A stretch of DNA of 64,000 nucleotides from Scenedesmus sp. ARA3 (lineage: Eukaryota > Chlorophyta > Chlorophyceae > Sphaeropleales > Scenedesmaceae). The notes under the pieces are model-generated. The model was not told the origin of the DNA, made no database searches, and saw only the letters and a list, made by a program, of their open reading frames with translations. The stretch's first letter is position 1. Every line of letters begins with the position of its first letter. The DNA is taken from positions 69,934 through 133,933 of the forward strand of contig RWJK01001396.1 of the NCBI GenBank assembly GCA_004335835.1. The letters run 5' to 3'. The position numbers were made by a program, and so were the translations under genes. This document shows, piece by piece, positions 10,360-22,239 of the stretch.

Positions 10360-13300
10360 GTGTCAAAGATGGTACTCTCAGCCTTGTCGGTTGTGCTAGC
10401 AGGACCCTTCTTGTCCCACTGCAGAGTACTGGTAGTAACGAGTGTCTCCATGTCCAAAGCTTCAGGCGCTGCAAGGAAGCTGGTGTTCCCCTGGTGTGCG
10501 CTGTGCAGCCGCCGACCTACACCAGCGTCAATCCAAAGCAGCACACGCATAACGGGCAGTTGATGGCAGGATGGCTGCACGCGTGTGCAGGCAATTGCAC
10601 ACTGGGTGGCTACGTGCTTGCCAGAACTGGCGGACGGCTCTCAAGCATGATACAATTGTGCAATGCATTCGTAAGTGCACAGCAGCCTCACGCACACAAC
10701 CACCACACATGTATGCATACGCACATCTGCGCAAATGCTGGCATTGCGACACACACACTCTCTTGCTTTGAACTGACACACCAAGTGCTAGCAGTACTGC
10801 TGCAGAACTGCTGCAGAACTCACCTTGATTTGGATATTGGTATGAGCAGGAACAGGAGGCTTGCAGGCCAATGGTCGGCTGAGTCGAGCAGACCACGTTG
10901 TAGGCACTGTTCTGCTGCAACACCACGCACTCGCATGCAGTCTGTGCAGCATTGGCTTGACTTTGAACCGAGTAGACCAGGATACCATTGTAAGTTGAGG
11001 TTTTACGACTTGTACGGCATTCAAAGCAGTCGCTTGACGCAGCAACACTGACGAAGTTCTCAGCGCAGTTCGTGCAGCTCAGATCGCCTGCCCTTGCATA
11101 TGTGCCAGCAGGACAGGCTGTACACTCCAGGGTACCATCTTGTGATGATGTGGACGGCTTAGGTGTATAGCCATCATTGCAGATGCAGCCGTCTTTGGTA
11201 GCCACCGGCACAGCATTTGCGGGGCATGTTTGGCACGTTGTGGCGCCAGCTAGCGTGTACTGGGCAGCAAGTTGGCACCCTTCAAATGATGTGCTGGCTG
11301 TTCAGAACAAGGAAGAACGGCATTGTGCGCAGCAGGCGACAGCGTGTTGAGATAGACACCGGCGCGGCACAGCCACTTCATTGAAATTTTTGAGCTGCTG
11401 AGCATCGCACATTGTCAATCCAATCGCCTGACAGCTAGTTGCTGCGCTGCTGCTCAGGAGTGCAGTTCGGTTGCTATATCAGTGCAGGGAAGACCCGGTT
11501 GCAGGAAAACACATTAAAGTTGAAATGCATGGGCTTCTTGCAGCAGCAAAGCAGCAAATGCTCAGCAGTTGCGACACCTACCATAGCAATTCGGCGTGGC
11601 GTAAGTGCCACCGTACACTCCATCCTGCAGGTACCCAGCTCGGCATTGGCAGCTGCCCCCCAAGCCCTCCCAATCGGAGCGCATGCTTCTGCAGGTCATC
11701 CCCGGTTCATTCGCTGCAAGAGGCACGGCAGAATTGTTAACGCCAGCTAACGCCAGCCGGTTTGATACAAGGGGTTTAAACAAAGCAGCAATCATGCGGT
11801 GCTGGCTACGCAACGGTGCATGCGGAACCCGTTGCTGACCAACACGAGACCACATCAGCAGTGATGCGATGAATGTGCAGCGGCGCAGTGCGCGCAGGTG
11901 CACTGTTTCATGGCAGGGTATGCACTGTGCAGTATCAACCTATGCACAACCCAGATTTGAGCTCAAGAGTTGCCGGGCCTAGAATCCCCCAGATCGTGAA
12001 GGGTCCATGGATCCTTCTGGAAGGGAATGACATTCTGAGAACGTGCATTTGCTGATGCAGTACTGACGCCACTGATAGGGCACTGCCTGGGCACTGATGT
12101 CAGTAAAGCATGTCATCAGTGCTGCAGCAGTACTGCATCAGCGGTACTGCCACCCCCAGGCGTTCTCAGAGTGTGATGCCACTTTGCCTTGCCAGACTGT
12201 GCGCGGCACTACCAATGGAGCCGCAACTGCATGCAATTTTTCAAGTGCAATGCCTGCGGAGCAAGGAAACCTGTGCTGCTTGCCCACCTGGGCAGGTGCA
12301 GGTCAAAAGCGAGCCAGAGCCAGCTCCGCCAGAGGTGCAGCCCTGGTTGCATTGGCAGCCTGAATGATCCGCGTTTGTGTAACTGTCTGTAGGGCCTGCA
12401 GGGTCGCAAGCGGCCAGCGGTTGCAACAGACAAACATGTTGCAAGAAAAAAACAGTAGAATGCAGCTGCTACCCGTGATACAAAGCATATATGTTGCTTG
12501 CTGTTCAGCACACAAGACAGGCTGTCAGAAATAAGCAAATCTAGATGCACAGCAACGCAACAAATTTGTGCAGGAAGGAAACGTGCCCTCTGTACCAGGT
12601 CCATCAACAGCAGCATGCTCCACCCAGCAAGCAGTATTCAGTGCTGAGCCCCTGAACGCATTGTATGCATTGTAAAATGCATGTATGTATGTTACCAGGC
12701 GAAGGCTTTATCTGCCTGACATGCTCCACTCAGCAAGTGGCAACCAGCGTTCAAATGCAGCAGCTGTTGACTCAGCCCCAAGCGCTGCCAGCAGATCGCT
12801 GGCTGATTCAACCGCTCCAACCTATATGGTGTTTGGCACTTCAGAAGTCGACTAGCATGCTACATCGCTCCCTGTCTATCTGTCATCACAAGCTGATCAG
12901 GGCAGCAGCTGAGCTGAGTATCACTCACAGGTGCTGCACGCGGTTGCCCGTGCTGTGCTGAACTCGTAGTAGCCCCTGCAGGGGGAGCACTTTGAGGAAC
13001 CAGCAGCTGCAAAGTAGCCTGCAGGAAAAAGCAACATTACGCGCATCAGATGAGCAGTAATACCTACCAATGACAAACTCTTGATGGTGACATAATCTAC
13101 CAAGCATCATAACGTCAATCTCCCACATTATCAGAACATTGCCAAAGTGACATGGCCGGCCATACGTCGCTGCTTCTGCTTCTGCTGGTATTGCGTACAT
13201 GCAATATATTGCTTGAAAACAGATATCACTGTTGTTTTTTGAACATTAATTTATTTAGTAAAATTTTAAAAGCGTCTTTATTATCATTTTTTCAATTGTC

Positions 13301-14479
13301 GTATACTATATTTTTGATGTAAACCAAGTTTTTTCTGGTGAATCCGTAGTCACCGTTGCTTGGCACTCACCTGCAGGACAGTCCCCGCAGGCCAAGGGTG
13401 TTGGAACCTCTCCACTGCTCTGCTTAGGAGCTGTCCCAGCTGGGCACTGGCAGGCACTCCTGTCCGGCGTGGGCTCTGTGGTGCTTGGGCAATCAGTGCA
13501 GACAGTCGCCCCTGGCCGGCTGTATTTGCCTATGCCACACGCTGCAGTTCACGACGCCACAGCATGACACACTGTGTAACATACTTGCTCCTCGTTGCAC
13601 ACTGTTTGTTGTACCACTGCATTACTGTGGAGACAACCCATTCTATGCAGCTCCTGGTTACTTGCTCTGAGGCATGCTGCTGAAGGCTCAGCATGTTCAC
13701 TCCGAGTAACAATGAACTGTCACTACTGCTTTGAATAAGAATTCAAACGCACGTGAGCACGTCAGCGGTGTTGCTGTCGCTGTCGCTGCGAAGTAACCAG
13801 CCTTGCAGCGGCAACCTTGGCCAGGCACAGCTTCGCTGTTGGGCGCCTGTTGCGGGCACGTATCTGCGGCGCACAACACATGAAAGCCGGGTGGTCACCC
13901 ATGCATGCACACCACTTCTGTGCATGCCTTATCCGGGTAAGTGCACACCTGATGCACCTGACCACATGCATGCAGTCGGTGCGCAGCTAGCTAGACAGTT
14001 ATCTGCATGTCATTGTGGCAAACATGCATAGAGCCTCTATGTGAACGACCAACATGCTGCTGAGTTGCTGAGGTCAAGTTCGGGTCAAGAAGCCCTAGCA
14101 GGCGGCAACCTAAGTAAGCCGCTTGCAGCAGGTAGCATGCAGCCACAGCATCACTGCATGCACCTCGGCGCAGGTGCTGCGTGGTTGACTGGAGCAGACC
14201 CACTCCATGCCAGCGCACGATTGTGTTGCAATGCACTGCGTGCCTGCACAGCTGCCAGCTAGCTTGTTGCTGACGACATGTGACGCTGCTGCTCTGTCTC
14301 AGGAAACATGAATGTGCAGTCCTGCCTGTTGTGCTACGTTGCGCTACGTATACTTGTGACATACTTTCATCTCCGGGACATGCAGAGCCGCCCTTCAGCT
14401 CGCTCCACTGTCCTTCCTCTACGCAGGTGACGTAGGGACCGGTGAGGCCAGATGGGCAGATGGCAAACAAATCTTGCCT

Positions 14480-14511
<32 letters not shown>

Positions 14512-15601
14512 GCATTGTAGTGCAGACATACACACCATGCAACAACACAGCGTTGGGGGCCCGGGGCTGCAGCAGCCGCATGGAGGAAATGCAGGAGGGC
14601 AGCGATACTGGGTGGCGTGCTGTTGCTGGGGTTGACAGCATGACGCGTGCCGCAGCACGCTACAGTGCACTGTGCCATACAGCGCCAGCTCAGTGGTGTT
14701 GTCGTAAAAAAACTTCACAGACGCATGGTGGTGCTGTTCATGGCATGGGCTGTTGGCATACTGGCCACATATGCAGTGCTGCACAGCATGCAGCCGCAGC
14801 ATGCATGCTACTGTAAGTCATGCCGTGCACTCTCTCTGGCGACAACGTGCCTGGTGCAGGATTTCCTAAGCAACTGCAGGCCTCCTAGGATCAACGATGT
14901 GTCAAATGGCATGCAGATGCTTCAAAGCACCTTCAATGAATACTCAGAGCAGTTGACGCAAGGCATTGTGTGGTGAATGCATGCCGGAGGTGATCAAGGA
15001 GTCACACATGACGCATGTGACATGAGCAGTGCACTGCTGGCCAGCACTGGCCATGCATGCCGCTCATCAGCATACCCCTTGTCCTTCTCTTCGCTGGGCC
15101 ACACTCCGCCATTGCCAACGGCAACGTTTGGCTCGAATCTACAGTCTGCGCGGCGGTTGTACACAAGGCGCAGGTCAGCGTTTCAAACGTTGTTAGTAAC
15201 AGCGAGCGCCCAGCTGCAATGTGCAGCTGCCCTGCTGGAGGCTCCAGCTGCAGCCTGCAGGCTCAGCACACATATGCACTAATGACATGCTGGCGCTACT
15301 GACAACGTCAATGATGCAGCTGCAGCTTGCAAGCGGTTGCTAAGGTTGCGCGGCGCGTTAGGGTCATACTGATGCTTCAGCTTGTCAACTGCTTCTGCTG
15401 CAACACCACCGGCTGCACGCCGCGTCTACAGGTGTACACGCGTAATGCAACATGTGTATTACGTGCAGTATGTGCAAAGCTGTGATGCGTGCTGGTGCAA
15501 ACACCTCTTGTTGGCCCGCCATACCCATAGCAGTGGGTGGGTCTTGGCAGCAGCATCACCCCAACAAGCAGCAAGCACAAGGCCGATGACGCCGTCGCCA
15601 T
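9624..15601 (-). CDS. Secreted cysteine-rich protein with GCC2/GCC3-like modules
   Basis: The start ATG (15599-15601) opens a clear signal peptide (MATASSALCLLLVGVMLLP). Exon 1 (15505-15601) ends in phase 1 and joins in phase to an exon starting at 15412 (AGGVAAEAVDKLKHQY). Later, less exactly bounded exons carry a sushi-like piece (CPSGLTGPYVTCVEEGQW, about 14345-14470) and repeated CxCxAGY/CPAGT modules near 13750-13860, 13376-13540, 12945-13030, 12280-12400 and 11590-11690. The best-defined exons are 10824-11279 (CICNDGYTPKP, CPAGTYARAGDLSCTNC) and 10516-9624, joined in phase 1. The last exon has a polyglutamine run (about 10326-10360) and an unrecognised 230-residue end stopping at TGA 9624. 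Such Cys modules occur in extracellular and membrane receptors, so a cell-surface or matrix role is inferred. The middle of the gene (13,900-15,300) is not fully resolved. Confidence 0.7.
13195..13345. other. AT-rich island inside an intron
   Basis: About 150 bp that are strikingly richer in A and T than all surrounding sequence, with runs such as TTATTTAGTAAAATTTTAAA and TATACTATATTTTTGATG. It sits in an intron of the cysteine-rich gene. It might be an organellar DNA insertion or a remnant of another element; no coding potential is visible. Confidence 0.6.
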
Positions 15602-17067
15602 GCCTCCGTCGTAAGATATTGACTATGAATTATGACCACAGTCAAGAGCACTCAAGGCGCTGTGGCAGCGCTGGATGGTGTGTGCAAAAGATCAGACTGT
15701 GCTTGAAAACTTGGCAAAAACACCGTGAAAGAAAGCTTTAACTATGTTCAAAAAGTGTCGTACATTGCAGGCAAGCCTTCGACGTCCGGAACATTGGTAT
15801 TTGGCTACAACATAACGTGTTGGGCGCGCAGGAGCGCCTGTTGGCCTGGCCGCTGCAGTACTCAGTTCGTGTGAGTTTTTGATTGCGCAGATTTGCATCG
15901 TCTCAAAATGTCATGCTTTTTAGGCACCCACGGCACTGCTTGGCAGTGAAGCTCGCCCATGAACGCATTGCCGGTTGCACTGCAGCACTTCCACAACAAG
16001 GGTACCACTGCGTTGAGCGTCTGATGCATCAACGAAACATTCAAACAGGGCGAAGCGATGTGCGAGCGCAGTTGCCGAGCACGGGCTTGCTTGGCAGTAA
16101 CCTCTCCTTCTCAGGTTGCATGCCATTACTGCATAAAGGCAAACGTAAACGGAACATACCATGGATCGGAACTCCAGCACCCCAGTGGTGTGCAAGAACC
16201 GGCTTGTGAAACTCTGCTGTTGAACAGCTGTTCCAGTCACTGTAGGAGCCTACTGCTGCTACTGCTGGCAGTGCAGCATGCTGCTGCTACTAGCAGCCCT
16301 GCTGGTGACCACCAGTGTTAGAAACCTTAACATGAACTCATCACACGCTCACATACACGCTAATACAGGTGAGGTGGTGCACAGCAGTGGTGCAGCAGGC
16401 CTTCCGTTGCGTCTGACATGGGGCATGCAGCAAACTGCAAACCGCTCACTCGCAATCGCTGCCATCCAATAAGCACACACGAGGTGCAACACCAGCTGCA
16501 CTGCTGCATCCACTGGAGCATCCACTGCTGCATCCACTGGAGCATCCAGCAGGCTGCTGCTACCAACTGTTTCCATTTAGCTGTTGGGTGCAGCAGCAAT
16601 CACCCGGACCCCCGGCTCCCTTCTTCCTGCTGCTGCACCGACTGGTCACATCAGCGGCACGTACCAAAGTATTACAACAATACGTCATACCCACAGCACC
16701 TATCCAACACGTAAGCCAGCTATCGCTCACTAGCTGTCAGGAGCAGCAGCCATCACCCGCACACGTGGCTCTCCTTCTTCCAGCTGCCCTACCACAGCAG
16801 CACTACCACAGCCGGCCTCATGCAGCAGCTGCAGCACAGCAGCCGCAGCATCGGCAGCAACACACACCAGCAGACCGCTCGAGGTCTGCGGGTCAACCAG
16901 CAGGTGCTGGGGCGCGCTTTGGGGCGCGGGGCCGTGGCGTTGATGCTATGGCTTGATGAGTAACATGATGATGATGAACCAGCAGGTGCTGCTGCCAGCT
17001 GGGCATGGCTGAGTCAGCCCTACCCGCAGTTCACTTCTCACATGGCAACCACATCGCTGTTTTTGGT
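15602..17067. other. Intergenic: cysteine-rich gene promoter and SelD 3' region
   Basis: From 15602 to about 16590 no gene is supported; the part near 15602 should hold the promoter of the cysteine-rich gene. Positions 16598-16960 hold degenerate copies of the last SelD exon. A TTACA at about 16671 (TGTAA on the minus strand) could serve as a SelD polyadenylation signal. Confidence 0.5.
16598..16960 (-). repeat. Degenerate copies of the SelD terminal exon
   Basis: About 16734-16930 is a diverged copy of 17068-17260 ([13 protein letters not shown] to the stop region), and 16598-16650 is a shorter third copy of the part around the stop codon. Frames are broken in both. They follow the real stop codon in transcription order. 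Confidence 0.85.
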
Positions 17068-18705
17068 TCAGCTGTCAGGTGCAGCAGCCACCACCCGCAC
17101 ACGCGGCTCTCCTTCTTCCAGCTTCCCTATCACAGCAGCGCTGCTGCAGCCAGCCTCATGTAGCAGCTGCAGCACCTCAGGCGCAGCATCAGGTGCCACA
17201 CTCACCAGCAGGCCCCCAGAGGTCTGCGGGTCAACCAGCAGGTGCTGCTGCCAGCTGGGCATGGCTGAGTCAAAGTCAACGCTTTGACCGTAGCTCTCCA
17301 AGTTGCGGGCTACGGCACCTGTGAGAGCAGGGGCAGTATGTGTGTGGCACACAACCGCGGTGTAGCAGGGGGCCGTCAGACACAGGCAGATGGTTGTAAA
17401 CATGCAAAATTGGCAGGACGTTGTGACAAGGTGAAGGTGTGCACACATGGTAGATTGGATGCAGCATTGCTGATGGCGGCTTGACAAACGCTCAGCACTG
17501 CAGGACGCTTGCTAGAGAGTCCACGCATGCGATATGCATGTGGCGCACACCCTCCATCCTTGCTTGGCGGATAGCGATGTCAGGGTAATCACACCAGGTG
17601 CAATCACCCTGCATCCACATTGAATTTACAAGAGGTCAGCTAGGTTGAAGACGTGCGAGCTGCCAGTGCCGAACTCACCAGGGAATGTGTCCTGCTGTGC
17701 CATGGCTAACGCGTGCTGCATGACAGGCACCTGCAGCAGCGCGCAGAGCAGCCAAACGCAGCAGTAGCAGTGTCATGCCCAGGAACTTTAAACAGCTGAG
17801 GAAAAATGTGTGACAGACCCAGCATGAATGAAGAGTTGCAGAGAGCAGGCGGACGCACACAACGCAGCAGCCGCAACAGCATTTGCAGCACTTGTGTTAC
17901 AATAGCACAGACGTCTTTCAGGAGACCGGGTGAATTATGCGGAGCGACAACAGCATCAGCATCAGCTGCCATGCAAGCCACCACCTTGCAAAACCACATA
18001 CCCCTTGCAGAATGCAGCGCACCTTTCTGAAGTCCACAACAGCAGCCAGCCCACTGCCGCGAGCCACCTCCAGCAGGTGCCCCGCCAGGCATCCCAGCCT
18101 CTACAGTTTCAGCCGCAAGCTGCCTGCCTCGGAGTCAGGCAGGGTCTGCCACCTGCCACCTCAATGCAGCAAGGCAGCCACGTCACCATCGGCATCAGCT
18201 ACCGCACACGCCACCACCCCGCATTTTCACACCCTTTTGACTGCGCACCTTTGCGAAGTCCACAACAGCAGCCAGGCCACTGCCGCGAGCCACCTCCAGC
18301 GGGTGCCCCGCCAGGCCAAAGCCAGTCACGTCAGTCATGGCATGCACGCCCTCAGCTCCTGACAGCTGCTGCCCGACCTTATTCAGCTGTGTCATCGTGG
18401 CCAGAACCTGCACGTGGGTATGACGGTTGCACAGTGGATTGAGAGTGTTGATGGATGCTGTCTGTCGCTAGAAGTCAAGAGGTGTGGTTGGCGACATCAT
18501 GTAGCATCAATGCTGAGGGCACAGAAGCGCACTTGCAGCACTGCCTGCAGTGGGACAGAAAACCGCGCTGAGTCGCAAGACAAAAAGCAACACATGCAGC
18601 TGCAAAAGCACCCATCTCATGCAGCCGCACCTCTGCATATCCCTCAGGCGGCAGCAGGCCCTTCTTCAGTGCTGTCGTCATCACGCCTACGCCTAGTGGC
18701 TTGCT

Positions 18706-18800
<95 letters not shown>

Positions 18801-19410
18801 CAGGCTCACCTCTGCATATCCCTCAGGCGGCAGCAGGCCCTTCTTCAGCGCTGTCGTCATCACGCCTACGCCTAGCGGCTTGCTCAGCAGCAGCAGGTCG
18901 CCGGCCTGTGCTGCGCTGTTGCGCGCTACACGGGCCGGATCCACAATGCCAGCCACCACAAGGCCAAAAATGGGCTCCAGGGAATCTATACTGTGGCCTC
19001 CTGCACTGCAGCCATATATGCGTATAAAAGCAGGAAAAGAGCCAAAGATTTGTCGAGTTGATGTGTTGTGGTGCTAGCCATGCATGCAGCTGATCGCAGG
19101 AGTTTCAGCGGCATGGTGCATTCTGCAGATGCACGGAGTAATGTCAAGCGGTCACTTCCAGCATGCTTGACATCTGTCAGCCCAGGCGCTCATGAGGGAA
19201 GCATAGCTTTGCATTCAGCAGATGAGGCTCAACTGACCAGCAGCCGCAATATGCGCTGCACGATAACCACAACCCAAGCAGCAATGCAAAGCTCGCAGCG
19301 CTGTGACAGCAAGCAGCAAACTGCTGTGCTGTTGCTGTCTGTTGGTGGCTCACCAGCTAGGGGAATGCCTGCTTCCTTGCAGATTTCAACACCACCATTT
19401 AAGATCTCCT

Positions 19411-19455
<45 letters not shown>

Positions 19456-19587
19456 GCGGCACATTCAACAAGCAGCTCTACAACATGAAGCATGCATGGT
19501 GCGCGAGAGTCGGGGCAGTGGTACAGCTGCAGCAGCGGCTGCCACTGCTGAGACTGCTGCCACTATCTTCGCCGCCGACGCTGCTGC

Positions 19588-19634
<47 letters not shown>

Positions 19635-20928
19635 CTGCTGCTGCTGCTGCCCTCACCGTGATGACCTCTGTTGGCAGCTTGTTGATGGGCATGCCTAGCA
19701 CAGACAGCGCCAGCAGCGGCTGCACACACAGCGAAATCATATGCACAAGCAGAGTACGTAGGATGGGTGTGATCACTCTTTAAACACCTTGTGCATGTTG
19801 CACGGCGGCTTGCACATCAGTGGTGTGGAATCACCTACACTCCAGCGGATGCTCCATACAAGACAAGACAAGCTGAACTGCTGGCACAGAAACGCGCATT
19901 CAAACCTCAAACATGTGGTGCTTGATGAAATGCAGGTTGGTATCAGCACCAGCTCAACTTTAAATGCTGGCTGATGGGTTGTAGCTCAAGGCATTGCAGG
20001 AGGAGTCTAAAAACAGAATGTCGTGTTGAGCAGGCCGCACCTTCCCGCCCATGGCATACACGTCACTGATGGCATTGGCTGCTGCGATCCTGCCAAAGTC
20101 GCGCGCATTGTCGACTGCAGGCACAACCGGGCAGCACCACCAGCAGCAGGGCGGCGGCAGCAGGCGCCAGCTAGCTCATGACTGCTGTTTTGTGCTCTTT
20201 CAAAACCTACTCACATGCTGCTGCAGGGTCCCATGCTGCTGCTGCTGCCAAAGTAGCTTAGCAATCTTCTGTGACAGCAAGCACAGCAAGGTTGTGTTGC
20301 GCACACACAGCTGGTGCACAATGCGCAAGTCAAGCATCTGCATACATGCAAAATATGCTTGTTGCAAATGCAATGCTTTCGCATCAGCTGTAATCACACT
20401 CACTGATTGGCATGAAGAAGTTAGTGGTGAGTACTATGGCCTGCTGCTCGTTGATCTTGTACACTGCCGCGTCATCACACGTGCTGGCTCCAACCATACG
20501 ATATAGAAAAAGTATACAAAACTAATTGCGCTCTAGTAAGAACCATAACTACTTACCACGTTCCACCCCAAAAATGCATCTGGATAGTCAAGGTAACGAC
20601 TTTTCCTTGGAAAACCAGCGCTTCTGGCTTCGCCAGAAGGCAAAAAGTACTTGTGGCAAAGCCACAAGGCCTACGGCAAAAAGTACTTCGTCCTTTTGGT
20701 CAAAAGGCTAAAAGGCAAAAGGAGGTCCAGCAGATTTGGGCTCACTGCAGATAACCCGAGTTGTGATGCAGTGGAACTTTCACATGCACTAATGCTCGCA
20801 TTTGCATGGTGCTGTGCAAGCACCATGCTGGCACTGTCAAGCAGCCTAGCTGACCCGCTGCCCACATGTCGGACATCATGCAATCATAAGCATGCCTTGT
20901 CTGCATGTTATGTGACAGTAGGCATGAG

Positions 20929-20975
<47 letters not shown>

Positions 20976-21204
20976 GCCCTGCCAGTTTAAGTACTGCAGG
21001 TGAACTCTGGCTGGGGAGCAGCTGCGCTGAGGCATGTATCAACATGCGTATGCATGCCTGCCAATGGCTCCAAACTGGCTTTGCTCGCTCACACGCGTCC
21101 AGGCTCACAGACTTGAGGATCTCCTGCAGCTTTGCAGGAGCAATCTTACAGCCACAACCTCCTCCATGGGAAAGCTGAGTCAGTCTAAATGTTGAGGGGT
21201 CCAT
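17068..21204 (-). CDS. selD: Selenide, water dikinase (selenophosphate synthetase), Cys form
   Basis: Makes selenophosphate from selenide and ATP, the Se donor for Sec-tRNA. Exons on the minus strand: 21109-21204, at least one unresolved exon, 20404-~20492, 20041-20114, 19657-19719, 19354-19408, 18810-19000, 18249-18407, 17679-17730, 17068-17318. The first exon begins [20 protein letters not shown]; the catalytic residue in the GCGC motif is an ordinary Cys (TGT), not Sec (TGA). Family motifs follow: [85 protein letters not shown] and [10 protein letters not shown]. Phases join well from exon 20404 onward. The junction between the first exon and CDDAAVYK is out of phase, so a small exon (LLVG-like in the family) probably lies between 20500 and 21100. 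Its presence implies that the organism makes selenoproteins. Confidence 0.92.
18022..18105 (-). repeat. Echo of a SelD exon end
   Basis: Copy of the end of exon 18249-18407 (the part coding [19 protein letters not shown]), lying in the next intron in transcription order. Some bases are changed. Confidence 0.8.
18615..18810 (-). repeat. Echo of a SelD exon end plus long CAG/CTG tract
   Basis: About 18615-18705 is a near copy of the end of exon 18810-19000 ([15 protein letters not shown] to the donor). It is separated from that exon by about 31 CAG units (18706-18800, CTG on the sense strand). The CTG run ends in CTGAG in front of the copy, so the copy could act as an alternative 3' exon part. 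Confidence 0.85.
19412..19453 (-). repeat. CTG tract at a SelD splice acceptor
   Basis: About 14 CAG units on the plus strand, read as CTG on the sense strand, ending directly in CTGCAG at the acceptor of exon 19354-19408. Confidence 0.9.
20621..20707. repeat. Hairpin-rich island, possible organellar insertion
   Basis: Three short perfect hairpins lie close together: CTTCTGGC-TTC-GCCAGAAG (20621-20639), CTTGTGGC-AAA-GCCACAAG (20650-20668) and CCTTTTG-GT-CAAAAGG (20692-20707). A 14-bp direct repeat GGCAAAAAGTACTT occurs at 20639 and 20675. This style is common in short dispersed repeats of chlorophycean organelle genomes and unlike the rest of the window. It sits in the first SelD intron. Confidence 0.6.
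20930..20974 (+). repeat. CTG microsatellite, about 15 units
   Basis: Uninterrupted CTG run in the first SelD intron; CAG on the sense strand of that gene, so not a polypyrimidine-type acceptor tract here. Confidence 0.9.
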
Positions 21205-21690
21205 GCTTCTGGTGTGGCTGTGGCTGGTGCTGTCCCAGCTGTTCAGTGACAGGTGAAGTGATTGCAATCAGGTGAGGTCGGTGTGGCCGAAGGATGCTGC
21301 TGCAGAAAGCTTGAACGGCTAACGTACAGAACACCGGGTTGCGAGTGCTGCAGAGCACTGGTGCCGATACTGCTCCGACACAGTGACAGAACTGCCTAAA
21401 CCTGCTGGACGAACCCCAGCGTACGTGGAGTGCGTTACGAGTGTGCGAAGCAGGGTGCAAGCCAAGTTCTACGTGCTACCACCATTGTTTTGTAATTGGC
21501 ACAAAGCGACTCCTGGCGAGCAGCAGCCACTCACTCACCCCTACACAGACATCGTCGATCCGCAGCAATTCCAAGCACTGTTATCTTTACTTAGTGAATA
21601 ATTAGTTTTCACAAGAGGAAACTCTTAGCATGACAGCCTGGGCGCAGATGCTGCTAGCGGTCTGAGCCAGAGCACACACTAGAAGCAGCA
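21205..21690. promoter_or_regulatory. Shared divergent promoter region, SelD and PAM16
   Basis: About 490 bp separate the SelD start codon (minus) from the proposed PAM16 start codon (plus). The head-to-head arrangement suggests a shared promoter. No clear TATA box or named element is visible. Confidence 0.5.
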
Positions 21691-22176
21691 ATGGTGGGCA
21701 AATGGCAGAGTACCCTCTCAGGTGCAGCTAAGCAGTTGTTTCATTGCTTACCACCTGTTACTCGTCGTCTTGCAGGCTTCCCGTATAGTAGCACAGCTGC
21801 TGGTGGCAGGAGCCACCACTGTTCTGCGTGCAGCGTCACAAGCATGGCATCAGGCACTGCAGAGTGAGTGGCAGATGCAGCAGCAAGCAACACAAGAGGT
21901 TTATTAAGTGCTGTGTTTACCTTGTGTTGCTTCACCACAGCCTGGCTGCAGTGGCAAACACCAGATTACATTGGCAACAATGGGGACTTTCTTTCTGTCG
22001 TGCATGCTGCATCGTGCCTCCATCGCCTGCATTTGCTGATGTTAGCTGATGCACTTTGCAGCATCATGAGTTGGCTGTTCAACAACATAGACACATGCAC
22101 ATGCATGCGCATACAGCAGCTGCAGAACAGCAGGCTGCACTGCACACAGCAACCCTAATAGCCCAAGGCGCCAGCG

Positions 22177-22239
<63 letters not shown>

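Noticed and set aside
15057..15302. Plus-strand ORF with a signal-peptide-like start
   Set aside because: It lies opposite probable exons of the cysteine-rich gene and has no further support.
18701..19027. ORFs coding long Ser, Ala, Leu or Cys runs
   Set aside because: They are translations of the CAG/CTG microsatellite in different frames, not genes. The same holds for similar ORFs at 19303-19661, 22042-22257 and 26822-27308.
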